In this document: positions 31,593 through 42,910 of the stretch, in pieces | Layout: every line of letters starts with the position of its first letter | Numbering within the stretch: the stretch's first letter is position 1 | Assembly: GCA_036245525.1 (NCBI GenBank) | Contig: BTPG01000004.1 | Location: 207,606,456-207,670,455, forward strand | Reading direction: 5' to 3' | Length of the DNA stretch: 64,000 nucleotides | DNA from: Semisulcospira habei | Taxonomy: Eukaryota > Mollusca > Gastropoda > Semisulcospiridae | Notes under the pieces: generated by a model | Database searches by the model: none | Told to the model about the DNA's origin: nothing | Seen by the model: the letters and a program-made list of their open reading frames with translations, nothing else | Program-made: the position numbers and the translations under genes

Positions 31593-34489
31593 ATGACGAC
31601 CACGACCGGACTCAACGTAGCATGCTGGAACATCCGAACCATGCTCGACACAGCAGACAGCGGACGCTCTGAACGTCGCTCCGCCCTCATTGCCCATGAA
31701 TTGTGGAGGTTAAACATCGACATCGCCGCGCTCAGCGAAGTACGCCTTCCGGAGGAAGGCAACCTCCAAGAACTTGGCGCTGGCTACACCCTCTACTGGT
31801 CAGGCAGGCCTGCATCAGAAAGACGGCTCTCAGGCGTGGGCTTCATGGTGAAGACCCCCATTGCGACTAAGTTGGAAAACCTACCAACGGGTCACTCCGA
31901 CCGCATCATGTCCATGCGCCTCCCACTGAGACACCAGCAATACGTCACCCTTCTCAGTGTGTACTCCCCAACCTTCCTGGCAGAGCCTGCAGAAAAAGAC
32001 AAGTTCTACTCTGACCTGCGCAGCCTCCTGCAGAGCACCCCTGCAGACGACAAAGTCATCATCCTTGGCGACTTCAACGCCAGAGTGGGCCAAGACTCTG
32101 AAGCCTGGAAACTGCAATGAAAGTTGGGAACTGCAATGACAATGGTCGCCTACTGTTGGAGCTCTGTGCAGAGCAGCAACTTGTCATCACCAACACTACT
32201 TTCCAGCAAAAGGACAGTCGAAAGACCACCTGGATGCATCCTCGCTCCAAGCACTGGCACCTTATCGACTATGTCCTAGTGCGTCAGAGGGACCGCAGTG
32301 ACGTCCTCCTCACCAGAGTGATGCCCAGCGCAGAGTGCCACACTGACCACCGCCTTTTTCGCTGCAAACTCAGGCTCCGCCTCAAGCTGAAACCCAAGAA
32401 AGGGGGCCCCCCCAAGAAAAAGCTTGATGTTGCCAGCCTTCAGCGTGACGACAAGAAAGCTGCCCTTCAGGCCGATTTACAGCGCATGCTCAAAGACACA
32501 GCTGATCCAGCAGACTCCTCCCCTGAAACACTCTGGGAACAACTGAAAACTGCTATTGTAAAATCCTCTGTGGAAGTCTTGGGCTTTGCTAGAAAGAGGA
32601 ACAAAGACTGGTTTGACGAAAATGACGTACAGATCCAGGAACTTCTAGCAAAAAAAAGAGCCGCCCACCAGGCCCACCTAGCCCAGCCTTCCTGCCCTGT
32701 GAAGAAGTCTGCCTTCCGCCTCATCTGCAGCAGTCTCCAGCTCAAGCTTAGAGAGCTCCAGAACAAGTGGTGGTCCAGACTCGCACAGAGAACCCAGCTC
32801 TGTGCTGACAACGGTGACTACAGGGGCTTCTACGAAGCACTGAAAGCAGTGTATGGCCCTAGGCACCTGGTACAAAGTCCCCTGCGAAGCGCTGATGGAC
32901 AGGCACTCCTCACAGATAATACCTCCATCTTGAACCGCTGGTCGGAATACTTTCAGGACCTCTTCGGCGCTGAGCGCACTGTTCAAGAAACAGTCGTCCT
33001 CCAAATCCCACACCTTCCACTAAAGGTTGAATTGGACGAACCGCCCACCGCCGAAGAGACCCTCACAGCCATCTACCAGCTCAAGAGTGGCAAAGCAGCA
33101 GGCATTGACGGAATCCCGCCAGAGATCTAGAAACATGGAGGCCCAGCACTGCACAACAAGCTCCACGACCTCTTTCTCTGCTGCTGGGAAAAAGGAACAC
33201 TACCAAAGGATCTCCGTGATGCAGTCATCATCACCCTGTACAAGAACAAAGGAGAGAAGTCTGCCTGCTCTAATTATCGTGGAATTACCCTGCTGTCCAT
33301 TGCCGGGAAAATTCTCGCAAGGTTGCTCCTGAATCAACTGGTACCTGCCATCGCTGAAGACCACCTCCCAGAGGGCCAGTGTGGCTTCAGAGCCAACAGG
33401 AGTACCACCGACATGGTCTTTGTACTGAGACAGCTTCAGGAGAAGTGCCGCGAGCAGAACAAAGGGCTGTACGTAACGTTTGTCGACCTAACAAAAACGT
33501 TTGACACTGTGAGCAGGCAAGGTATGTGGCAGATCCTGGAGCGACTAGGTTGTCCCCCAAAGTTCCTCAACATGATCGTCCAGCTCCACGAGGACCAGCA
33601 AGGCCAGGTCAGACTAAACAGTGACCTCTCAGAACCATTCCCCATTCGCAACGGCGTGAAGCAAGGCCGCGTGCTGGCACCGACCCTCTTCACCATCTTC
33701 TTCAGCATGATGTTGAAGCAGGCCACAGTGGACCTCGACGATGACGACGCAGTGTACATCAGGTATCGTCTCGATGGCAGCCTGTTCAACCTCAGACGAC
33801 TGCAGGCCCACACGAAAACCCTAGACAAACTGATTCGTGAGCTGCTCTTTGCTGATGACACTGCCCTCGTTGCACACACAGAGAGAGCCTTGCAGCGCAT
33901 TATGTCCTGCTTCGCAGATGCCGCCCAGCTCTTTGGATTTGAGGTCAGTCTGAAAAAGACAGAGGTCCTTCATCAGCCGGCACCCAAGGAAGAGCATCGC
34001 CCTCCCCACATCACCATCGGCGAGTCCGAACTGAAGTCTGTACACCAGTTTACCTACCTTGGCTGCATCATCACGTCAGACGCCAAGCTGGACAAGGAGC
34101 TGGACAACAGGCTGGCAAAAGCGAACAGTGCTTTCGGGCGACTATTCAAGCGGGTGTGGCACAATCAACAGCTGAAAAAAGGCACCAAGATCAGCGTGTA
34201 CAGAGCTGTCGTCCTCACCACCCTGCTGTACGGTTCCGAGTCCTGGGCCCTCTACTGCAGCCAACTACGACTCCTCGAACGCTTTCACCAGCGCTGCCTG
34301 CGTACCATCCTCAGCATTCACTGGAGTGACTATGTCACCAACGTCGAGGTCCTTGAACAGGCGGAAACTGTGAGCATCGAGGCTTTGCTGCTGCGGACAC
34401 ATCTTCACTGGGCGGGGCACGTCTCCAGGATGGAGGATCATCGCCTACCCAAGATCACTCTGTTCGGCGAGCTCGCCACTGGACACTGA
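31593..34489 (+). pseudogene. LINE-B endonuclease/reverse transcriptase, inactivated
   Basis: ATG at 31593 and the same domain order as the copy at 19924-23152. The endonuclease is read to GDFNARVGQDSEAWK (about 32108), where an indel with local duplication of AACTGCAATGA shifts the frame. The frame resumes at 32117 (GNCNDNGRLLLE), is stopped at 33128 (TGG to TAG change), and continues through the RT (FADDTALVAHT intact) to a TGA at 34487 (CGT to TGA-type change in TGHRDRG). Downstream sequence still encodes the C-terminal region, but it is split by an insertion at 34627. Several independent lesions indicate an old, dead copy. Confidence 0.88.
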
Positions 34490-34626
34490 GACAGAGGGGC
34501 ACCAAAGAAGAGATACAAAGACGGTCTCAAGAAGTCACTTAGTGCCTGCCAAATCGACCACCGCCAGTGGTCTTCGCTTGCTGCGGACCGTGACACCTGG
34601 CGCTCCACCATTCACAAGGCAGCCGT

Positions 34627-35031
34627 GCAAAAGTGGGCGCAGAGAAAGAACAAGATGAAAATGGAGTCAGCTTCACAGAGATGAAGACCATCATTAAGTC
34701 TGCGTACAGACCACCACAACGGCCCCTAGACAGTTACCATCAGCTGTCCAGACAAGAGGACCGGGCACAACCGACTCAATTTCCACCTGCACAGACGCTT
34801 CCACCTCGTGCCATCTCCCCTGTGCCCTTGTGGAGAAGCAGAGCAGACCACAGAGCACATCCTCCAGGACTGTGGGAACCACCAGCCGCTGAGGGAGGAG
34901 ATATGGCCGAAGCCCGCCACTCTACAAGAGAAACTGTATGGGCCTGTGGAGGCGCTACAGAAGACCACAGATTTCATTTTGAGAGCCAAACTCCAAGTGT
35001 GACAGCGTTCGAGAAGAAGAAGAAGAAGAAG
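34627..35031 (+). mobile_element. 3' fragment of another LINE (405 bp) nested in LINE-B copy 3
   Basis: Flanked by ACAAGGCAGCCGT (34614-34626 and 35032-35044). It encodes the end of an RT polyprotein: VPSPLCPCGEAEQTTEHILQ then DCGNHQPLREEIWP, a cysteine/histidine knuckle typical of LINE C termini. It terminates at TGA about 35002 and has a (GAA)n tail. It is a 5'-truncated insertion of an unrelated LINE family. Confidence 0.85.
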
Positions 35032-35280
35032 ACAAGGCAGCCGTCTCCTTTGAGGACTCTCGCAGAGCTAACCTTAAGGACAAGCGGTTCAGAAAAAAAA
35101 ACAGAGTTGTCGTAACTCAGAACCCTGACCAGACCTTCCCCTGCAGCCACTGCGGTCGAACCTGCCTGTCCCGGATTGGTCTCCGCAGCCACGAAAATGC
35201 CTGCAGACGACGTGGGCAAGCCTTATAGAATCTTCGTTCGCGAAGTCCAGCCAAGAGAGAGAGATGGGGTTTTCATTTTG

Positions 35281-35491
35281 TTAACCCATTTAACTACACG
35301 GCTGCTTTTCCCAAATTTTGGAGGTGTCGCCTAAATACAGTACCTGTTGCAGGAGATCAATTGACCATGATCATTCAAGGGTAGTGCAAGATCATCTTGG
35401 CACCTCAAGGCGCCAAGCTAATCTTGCGCTACCCTGAATTATCATGGTCGCTCCATCTCCTGCTGTAGGGTGTTGGGGATAAATTGGTTAA
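35281..35491. mobile_element. Family B palindromic miniature element
   Basis: TTAACCCATTTAACTACACG ... TTGGGGATAAATTGGTTAA with central CACCTCAAGGCGCC hairpin. It sits 8 bp after the LINE-B copy 3 target duplication. Confidence 0.85.
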
Positions 35492-35804
35492 TTTGTAACC
35501 TTTACTACACTTCTTGGGTAGAAATTTACTCGGTCTGTTTTTTTTTAACCTGTCACTTAGTGATTTGTATGATTTTTTCCCCAGACTTGTATGAATGCCT
35601 TTAGCATCATATCTGGTACATACCTGTGTACTAATGAATGTACTTTTCTTTATTTTAAAAAAAGTGTAAATTTACATCGTGGGTAGAAATTGCACCCTAC
35701 AGTTTTTTGTAGAGTGGGCTACAGTTGTACGGTGCATTTTATAGCCATGATGTATAATTAAGGTAGTACAACATGTAGCAAACATTAAATTCAGTTTAAT
35801 CATT

Positions 35805-36222
35805 AATCCAGACCAAAAAGGTGACTGCCAAGCGTGTAATATGCAAAGAAGTACCCAACGGAGAAAGAAACACGCTTAGAAAAGACGGGTACAACACAAT
35901 TTATTAATATTTCGGGTAAATACCCTTTGTCAAAATAGACAAACAAACAAACATAGAGATTAGCCGCTACTTATCTTCAATGGCAGAAGGAATGTGGCAA
36001 CCGTGTTTCAAGTATGCCTGCACACACTGTAGAGCACATGGGAGGGATCACAACCAGTACTATGGTGTTGCCACATTCCTTCTGCCATTGAAGATAAGTA
36101 GCGGCTAATCTCTATGTTTGTTTGTTTGTCTATTTTGACAAAGGGTATTTACCCGAAATATTAATAAATTGTGTTGTACCCGTCTTTTCTAAGCGTGTTT
36201 CTTTCTCCGTTGGGTACTTCTT
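35805..36222. mobile_element. Foldback Penelope-like element 1 (inverted arms, outward 3' ends)
   Basis: Flanked by AGTTTAATCATT (35793-35804 and 36223-36234). Two inverted arms each contain GACAAAGGGTATTTACCCGA, a hairpin that looks like a decayed hammerhead core (core C and G substituted). The left outer end is the long form (ATCCAGACCAAAAAGG...) and the right outer end is about 40 bp shorter (...TTGGGTACTTCTT). The spacer 36003-36070 consists of two segments copied from 36393-36439 and 37055-37075. No ORF. Confidence 0.85.
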
Positions 36223-36843
36223 AGTTTAATCATTGCCACACTTTGCTTTGAACTGAACGGCATTATCAGGGTTTCCGTTGACAGAAAATTCTCCATATTT
36301 GATGAACAAATTTTGAGAGGGACAGAAAAAATGGAAGGCCATCTGTTCCCAGGATGGATCAATCTTCAGAAAAAAACGAACTTATCCCTACTGTGTTTCA
36401 AGTATGCCTGCACACACTGTAGAGCACATGGGAGGGATCTTTTGTAATGCTGTCAAAAGCCTGCATTATTTTGTAGGTGTTTGCACGCCTACACTTTTAT
36501 GTCCATTGTGGGTGTGAATGCACCTGTACTTTTTATGTGGAGCCATAATGTGCCATACATTGTGGATGTGAGCATGACCATATCAATTATATTGGTTGTT
36601 TCAATAAAACAAACGCCATGACAGAAACCCAGCTATGTTTTAAGATCAGCATTTCTGTTACAGTACTGTTGACAAAGTCAATAAGTTTTGTTGTAATATT
36701 TGGATATATGATTGATATATGAGCACAAAACATCACTCTTGATGTGTACACATGACCACAATGTACAGTGAAAGCTAACAGAAAACAACCTCTTACCAGT
36801 GACCACTTTCCTCAGCTAAATCTCTAAATCCTCTCTTTTTCAG

Positions 36844-36972
36844 GCTAGGCCCCATCTGCAGACGTTCCGCTCGACAAAAGGTAGAGAGGAAGCCTTCAAG
36901 AACTTTGATCTGGACCGCATCAGTCGAAAAGGAGTCTTTGGAACCGGCGTCTACGAGGCTGCTAAAAACTAG
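36844..36972 (+). CDS. CFAP77: CFAP77 exon 6 (stop codon)
   Basis: The acceptor is ...CTCTTTTTCAG (AG at 36842-36843). The exon is 129 nt including TAG at 36970-36972. It encodes ARPHLQTFRSTKGREEAFKN then FDLDRISRKGVFGTGVYEAAKN. It closes the frame set by exons 1-5, giving a 258-residue protein, somewhat shorter than the vertebrate proteins I recall. The C-terminal R.G....G.Y pattern is conserved in the family. Confidence 0.93.
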   Translation, partial: ARPHLQTFRSTKGREEAFKNFDLDRISRKGVFGTGVYEAAKN

Positions 36973-38493
36973 GGATGCTTAGCACATGATCAGATGACTT
37001 TTAGCGGCTTCCATGGTACTGATCATAAATTGGCTTTATTTGTAAAGCTGATGTACAACCAGTACTATGGTGTTGAAATTCTTTTCATGCTACAGGTCAG
37101 CCTCAGTATTGGACGTTTCAGTATACCACATTATCGGATGTAATGTGCGCAGGTTTCTGGTGCCTGCAGGGTATGCCTGCTGAGCAAAAGTTCCTCAGGA
37201 TGACGTCATTTTTAGCAGGCCCCAGCACAGCTGTGCTCTCAGGTAACGTGATATACTGAGGCTTACCTGTATTACTCAATTTGCTGCACGGTCACTTCAG
37301 TACCAAGGGCTGCAGGTTGCATACAACCAAATTAGTCACAATAAGAACCACACGACCTTTATGCTTCTGTGACCCTTGATATGTACTGACCTTTTTCTGT
37401 TGAAACGTTAGTTTGTAACCTCCTTGCACATTCAGCCACTTGTACTGTAAACACTACCCATTGAGCAATGTTCCTCGGGCCAGAGGATCTTTTGCTGACT
37501 GGGTGTGGCTGCTCGTGCATGGAGCTCGGCGCATCTCACAGTCCAGCCCATAATTAACACAAACGTTTCCAAAGGTGTTAAAATGTGTCCATTTATTGTA
37601 ATAAATTCTGAATCTGCTACAGAAAAGCATTTCATTTTCTTTGTAGTTCTTTACTCTTGGACAGCAGCACGCTATTGCACTCTTACGATCTAGTGCTGTA
37701 TTGTTCAATTAAATGTCATGGAAGCTCTGCATACACAGGGTGTGAAACAATTGTGGTGGCAGTCATAACACCTTATTGCGGTCTAAAAATCTAGTGCATT
37801 ATTGTTCAATGCAACGTCTTACATCTTACGCTATTGCGCTCTTATACAATCTAGTGCTTTATTGTTCAATGAAATGTCACGGAAGTTCTGAATACACATG
37901 GTGTGAAAGAATTCTGGTGGTATATGCATGCATGCATGAGCAAAACCGCTAGAAGCTCGGGGATGTTATACAGTCCATAATGGGAAGAGTGGACGTAGAA
38001 TCAGTATTACTTGTGTATTTTTATCAGGCAAGCTGACTTTTTTATACAGTGTAAACCAGTTTTCTGTACTGACAAGGTCGGTCTGGCATTCTTTGTGTAT
38101 GTACCATGTAGATTTGATGCTGGATCACCCAACTCACAGATGTACTGACAATGAGGCCAGCAACTCAGTAAGCATACATCCTTGGGCCGATGTCGTCTGC
38201 AGTGGGCCTGCACACATAAGCCTGGTGGGCCTTTTGTTTGTCAGGAAGAGGCACACATCAAACCCTGCAACCATGATGATAAATGCCACCCGCTCATGTC
38301 ACGGAAGGACGTATTATATGCTGGCCTGAGACTTTTAACTTTACAGCTTCAGGCCATAAGGTTCAAAATCACAGGTCAGCACAGTTTCAACACTGCTGAA
38401 AACCTCTTCCCCCCCCCCCCCCCCTCCCTCCTCAGACTATCTCTGATCTCACTAGTCTAAGCATGGGCATCTTTGCCTAGAAACTGAAACCAC

Positions 38494-38558
<65 letters not shown>

Positions 38559-39660
38559 TACAACAATGAAGAACGCTTTCTGCCTTCTCAACTGCTGTCC
38601 AGCCAACTGCTGAAGATTTACTTGTAGCTGATTCAAATATGGCGTTTTTATTTTTGCTTAACCCATTACATCCTGAGGCTCATTTTTTTTTTAAATTTGC
38701 CTATTGTTCTATGAAGGCCACATTACTGATTAGGAGACAGATCAACTGTTTTATTTCAAGGGTGGTGCCAAAATAGCTTGGCGCCTCAGGCGCCAAGCTA
38801 TTCTGGCACCACCCTTGAACTATCATAGTCCAATTTCTTTCAAGCAATGTGTGTTTCAGGATGAAAACGGATAATTTTATATCACATTACAGTTCTGTAA
38901 TATTTCTAGTAGAATTTAGGCAGGCATTCATCTAGTGAGAAACAAGTTCTTGGGCCTCTGTCACACCTGGGCCATCTGTGGTCAACATCGGGCCTGAGGA
39001 TCGTTTGCTTTCTGCTACTAGTATGCCTTCTTGCCCCAGAGACTGTGAGGGTCATTAAGATCTGTGCATTTGTTTTGGCTTCACAGTTTTATGACAGAAT
39101 TGCTTTTCTGATACACAGGGTTTGAACTTTTCACAGCGAAACATTCGTGTAAATAGCAAGCAGTATTTAGAACCGTTAGAGGTACTTACTGTGGTTTTGT
39201 GACCAATTGAATTATCTACATTTGTTGCCGTGGTTTAAAAAAAAGAAAAGTTATGCTTATGTCTTGAAGCAAGAATAAATGCATCTTTGATGTCTATGAT
39301 ACATCAGCATATCAGCCTCCGTTTCCCCAAATATTTAAGCACATTTACGTGACTTTTGTTGTTGTTTGTTATTTTAAACCATTTCCCAATGTGCAAAGGT
39401 CCTTACATCGATGTCAGCTACAGGTGACCCAAGCACGGACCAACTGTGGCCAACATTGACCCAAAGAAGACCATTGCTCACTGGCTTATCTTCCCCCTTC
39501 CACCCCCCCCCCTCCCCCCTCTTCCCTGTTTACAACTAAAGCGAGTCTGATAAAGTGTATTGTTTTTGTTACTGCTGAAATGTGTATCATATTTATAGAT
39601 GAATATGTTGTGTTATTTGTGATGACAAATAAAATGGTTTTCATACTGAATGTTTACTTC
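36973..39660 (+). other. Probable 3' untranslated and downstream region of CFAP77
   Basis: No coding exon is visible. AATAAA signals occur at 37600-37605 and 39628-39633; the second, followed by a T-rich stretch, looks the better polyadenylation site, which would imply a 2.7-kb 3' UTR. The region includes three imperfect tandem copies of an approximately 90-bp segment (about 37665-37925, with recurring TCTAGTGC.TTATTGTTCAAT), a C-run at about 38410 and a TG microsatellite at about 38503-38556. It also includes a TTAA-flanked palindrome at 38658-38874. UTR extent is inferred. Confidence 0.45.
38658..38874 (-). mobile_element. Family A palindromic miniature element, reverse orientation
   Basis: TTAACCCATTACATCCTGAG ... 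GTGTTTCAGGATGAAAACGG with central GGCGCCTCAGGCGCC. Confidence 0.85.
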
Positions 39661-39769
39661 TTTAAAGCGCTGGTGCATAATGCACTTTAACCCTTTTCAT
39701 CCTGCTGATATCAAATTGCTTGAAATCAATTTGACTATCGTAGTTCAAGGTTGGTGCCAGAATAGCTTG

Positions 39770-40070
39770 CAATCCAGACCAAAAAGGTGACTGCCAAGCG
39801 TGTAATATGCAAGAGTACCACGAGAAGAAACGCTTGAAAGACGGTACACACATTTTAATATTCGGTAATACCTTGTCAAATAGACAACAACAACATAGAG
39901 ATTGCGTACTTATCTTCAATGCAGAGAATGTGGTCATCTTCTGCATTGAGATAGTAGCGGCTAATCTCATGTTTGTTGTTTGTCTATTTGACAAGGGTAT
40001 TACCGAATATTAATAATTGTGTTGTACCCGTCTTTTCTAAGCGTGTTTCTTTCTCCGTTGGGTACTTCTT
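39770..40070. mobile_element. Foldback Penelope-like element 2 (homopolymer-compressed left half)
   Basis: Flanked by AGAATAGCTTG (39759-39769 and 40071-40081). Same architecture as elements 1 and 3: long outer end at left, short outer end at right. From about 39800 to 40010 almost every homopolymer run is one or more bases shorter than in the sister copies, while the right outer end is normal. Confidence 0.85.
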
Positions 40071-40145
40071 AGAATAGCTTGGCGCCTCAGGCACCAAGCT
40101 ATTCTGGCACCACCCTTGAACTAAAATGGCTGATCTATGGTTATT

Positions 40146-40305
40146 TGTAATGTAATAATAATAATAAAGGTAAATTGTATAGCGCCTAATCACCAAGGTG
40201 CTCTAGGCGCTTTACAATCACAGTAATGAAACGCAAAGCAAAATACAAAAACAAACACATACAACAACAACAAACATACATTGATTTACAAGGAGCAGAA
40301 AACTT

Positions 40306-40344
<39 letters not shown>

Positions 40345-40504
40345 TTAGTGATGAGCCAGCAGACAAAATGGTCTTTAAATATGTGCAACAGAAAAAAAGG
40401 TGTGTCAGCTGGGAGAGCGTTCTATGTAATGGGACCAAAATATGAAAAATGCACGATGGCCTTGAGTGACCTTATTACATCTAGGGATACGGAAAACACG
40501 AGTG
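40146..40504 (-). repeat. SINE-like element with (AAT)n tail
   Basis: Read on the minus strand it ends TTGTAAAGCGCCTAGAGCAC, then TATACAATTTACC and (ATT)n. A (CA)n microsatellite lies within at about 40307-40340. Borders are approximate, deduced from the interrupted family A element. Confidence 0.6.
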
Positions 40505-40545
40505 TCTGAAGTAGCCTTCATGGGACAATAAGCACATTTTAAAAC

Positions 40546-42047
40546 CATAACCCACAAAGTTCCTTCTATATGAAAGCTGTCCCCGCTGTCAAGTGTCTCT
40601 ACCTTTTGTCTTTGACCTGATTCTGATGTTGAAATATCTCCTAGTGAAAAAGTCTCGCAGATCTGCCAATGCGCCAGTGAGCTCTATAAGGGGCGCAGGA
40701 CATACGCGTCGTCGGGTTTGTCAAACGTAATTTGTCATGACGCAAGTTTTAGTTTTTACGTAATTTTATATTTTACGTGATACGAATTTCACTTTCGCTT
40801 CATAGGCATGAGAAAATGGTGACAAAACTAGTATATCACGGCGGTACAAGTTCAGTCTTGCTATAATTTGTGTGAAAGCAGGTTTACTTTGCCTAGCTAC
40901 ATGATGAACTAAGTACACGGGTCACTCTCATGCTCTTCTGAAAGCGCATCGGTGTGTGTGCATTAGTGGGTGCGTGCACGGCGCACGCTCCAAACATCTC
41001 CAAGAGGCATAGATCCTCATGCGCATGTTTGTGTGAGAGGTCGCGGGAGAGAGAGAGAGAGAGAGCACGCGTGCGAGAGAGATTTGCGTCATATTTAGAG
41101 TATTATGTCAATAGTCTGCATGTTGACGGCGAGTTGCTTCTTTTACGTCACCGCCACTGCCTTTCTCTAGAAGTCAAGTTTTTTTTAGGTTCAAAGCTGG
41201 CTAAAGGTGAACTCATCCAATGTCTTTCTCCAAACTAGCTATATTTCGGTTTCTGAAAGCGCGACGATGTGTGTGTGCGCGCGCTCTCCAAACATCTCCA
41301 GTTGAAGAGACATAGATCCTCATGCGCTCTCCGGGCGCATGAGTGAGGGATCTATGTCTCTTCAGTGGAGATGCGCGCATATCTGTGTGATAGAGAGCGG
41401 CGTTAGAGATAACTATGTCATATTTATGTCAATATCTGCGTGGTGACGGAGTTGCTTCTTTTACGTGGCACCGCCTCTGGTCTGACTTTCTATAGAAGTC
41501 ATTTTTTTTTTTTTTTTTGTACTGTTTTAATTATTTTCTGAAAATAATTAATTTTCACTAAAGAAGTTTAATTTTGGGAGGATATAAAGCTGGCTAATCA
41601 TCCAATGTCTTTATCCAAACTAGCTATAGATCCCAAATTTCAAGTAAATATGACAAGAATTACGGACTCTAATCTGGGTCTACTCGGATTTCCTATATAC
41701 GATTGTTTATGTCTTCAATGAGACATTCAATTACAATATGCTAGGAGGCTCTCTTAGCCACCCCTTTAAGAAGTATTTCGCCAAGTTTCAAGCTTGTGTG
41801 TACAGAAATGTCGGCCCGAGATTCTCTTGTTTACATACATACGCACACACATCAACATACGGCACTTCACGCTAAATGTACGTTCAGCAGTGAGGTTAGC
41901 GTACCTAGACATGACGTAATTTTTATCTAAGTTACTTCTATTGTGAGAGGATTAGGCCTGCCCGCCTTTGACATCATGGACATGCTATTAAATTCGCCCG
42001 ACAGCGACCCCGGCGCCCTAAAAAGTACCTTCTATAAATAGAAGGGA
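40546..42047. mobile_element. 1.5-kb unclassified insertion with internal duplication
   Basis: It starts near ACCCACAAAGTTCCTTCTAT and ends near CCTTCTATAAATAGAAGGG, suggesting short imperfect terminal inverted repeats. A roughly 320-bp segment is duplicated inside (about 40930-41230 and 41250-41590; both contain GTTGCTTCTTTTACGT). The second copy carries a family D-like hairpin (41303-41373). A second copy of the left end lies at 42248-42405. No ORF with recognisable homology. Confidence 0.55.
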
Positions 42048-42247
42048 CTTAAAAATCAGCCTCAGGATGTAATGGGTTAAAATGAGGAAGCAGCCAACAA
42101 ACAAGTGCCTTACGCTAAGTGCCAACCGCACACTTTCTGACAACAGATCAATAGAAAATCTTGTAGCAACGTTTCTTGTCTGTTGCTTTCCTCGTCTCAT
42201 ACCACTGCCATCGGCTTGCACGTCAACGTTATAAACAAGATGAGATG

Positions 42248-42405
42248 AACCATAACCCACAAAGTCCCTTCTATATGAGAGCCGTCTTCGCTGTCAAGGG
42301 GCCCTACCTTTTGTCTTTGACTTGATTCTGATGTTGAAATATCTCCTTTTGAAAAAAAGCCTCGCAGATGTGCCAATGCGTCATAGTGAAGTCTATAAGG
42401 GGCGT
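42248..42405. repeat. Second copy of the left end of the 1.5-kb element
   Basis: About 160 bp, strongly similar to 40547-40705 (ACCCACAAAGTCCCTTCTAT ... TCTATAAGGGGCG). It ends where a family B element begins. Confidence 0.8.
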
Positions 42406-42536
42406 ACCAGTTGCCGGAGGTGGATCAACCATAATTCAAGGTTAGTGCCAGATTAGCTTGGCGCCAAGCTAATCTGGCACTATCCTTGAATTGGTTGATC
42501 CATTACCTGCTGTATTGCTGGGGCTAAAAGGGTTAA
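42404..42536. mobile_element. Family B element, 5' truncated
   Basis: Core AGTGCCAGATTAGCTTGGCG / CGCCAAGCTAATCTGGCACT, perfect, and the right end GGGGCTAAAAGGGTTAA. The left TTAA end is missing. Confidence 0.8.
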
Positions 42537-42728
42537 GAAGTATGTCAGGTCAGAATGGGCGACGGAAGAATGTAAATGGTCCACAGACCTTGGTATCCAG
42601 CGGCAGTGAATATATAGGTTGTCTCCCTTGATGCACAAAGCCCACTGGAAGTTGCAGCACTACCAACAATGACCATAGTATCACCATTATTCACTGTCCG
42701 AAATACCTATAATTTTTTCCCGTGCATA

Positions 42729-42820
42729 TCAACCCTTTGCGTGTCGGTAGCGGTTTTAGTCACAATGATTTCTACAGGAATCATCGCGACTAAAACCACC
42801 ACTGACACGCAAAGAGTTAA
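42729..42820. mobile_element. Family C palindromic miniature element
   Basis: CAACCCTTTGCGTGTCGGTA ... ACTGACACGCAAAGAGTTAA. Its right TTAA is also the left TTAA of the 1.1-kb element. Confidence 0.88.
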
Positions 42821-42910
42821 CCCATAGGGGCCTGACGAGTGGTGCTTTGACTAAATGCAAATCCGCTGTGCCACCGCGAGCTTGCCGCACCACGTAACTA
42901 GCTCAAGTCA

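Larger units (their letters stand above)
30809..35261 (+). mobile_element. Full-length endonuclease-RT LINE (LINE-B copy 3) with tRNA-like 5' end
   Basis: The 11-bp duplication AGATGGGGTTT flanks it exactly (30798-30808 and 35262-35272), so both ends are defined. It has a tRNA-like head (30810-30884), a 5' UTR of about 700 bp, the ORF from 31593, the C2H2-finger 3' end and an (AG)n tail. The ORF is broken by an indel at about 32110, TAG at 33128-33130, TGA at 34487-34489 and a 405-bp nested insert. It lies in CFAP77 intron 5, sense to the gene. Confidence 0.9.
39687..42080 (+). mobile_element. Family A element torn apart by three later insertions
   Basis: Pieces of one family A element lie at 39687-39769, 40071-40145, about 40505-40545 and about 42048-42080 (ending CCTCAGGATGTAATGGGTTAA). 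They are separated by a foldback element (39770-40070), a SINE-like element (about 40146-40504) and a 1.5-kb insertion (about 40546-42047). The order of pieces is collinear with intact copies. Confidence 0.75.

Noticed and set aside
36115..36165. Active hammerhead ribozyme in the foldback elements
   Set aside because: The core reads UUGACAA where CUGANGA is required, with two invariant positions changed; at best a relic.
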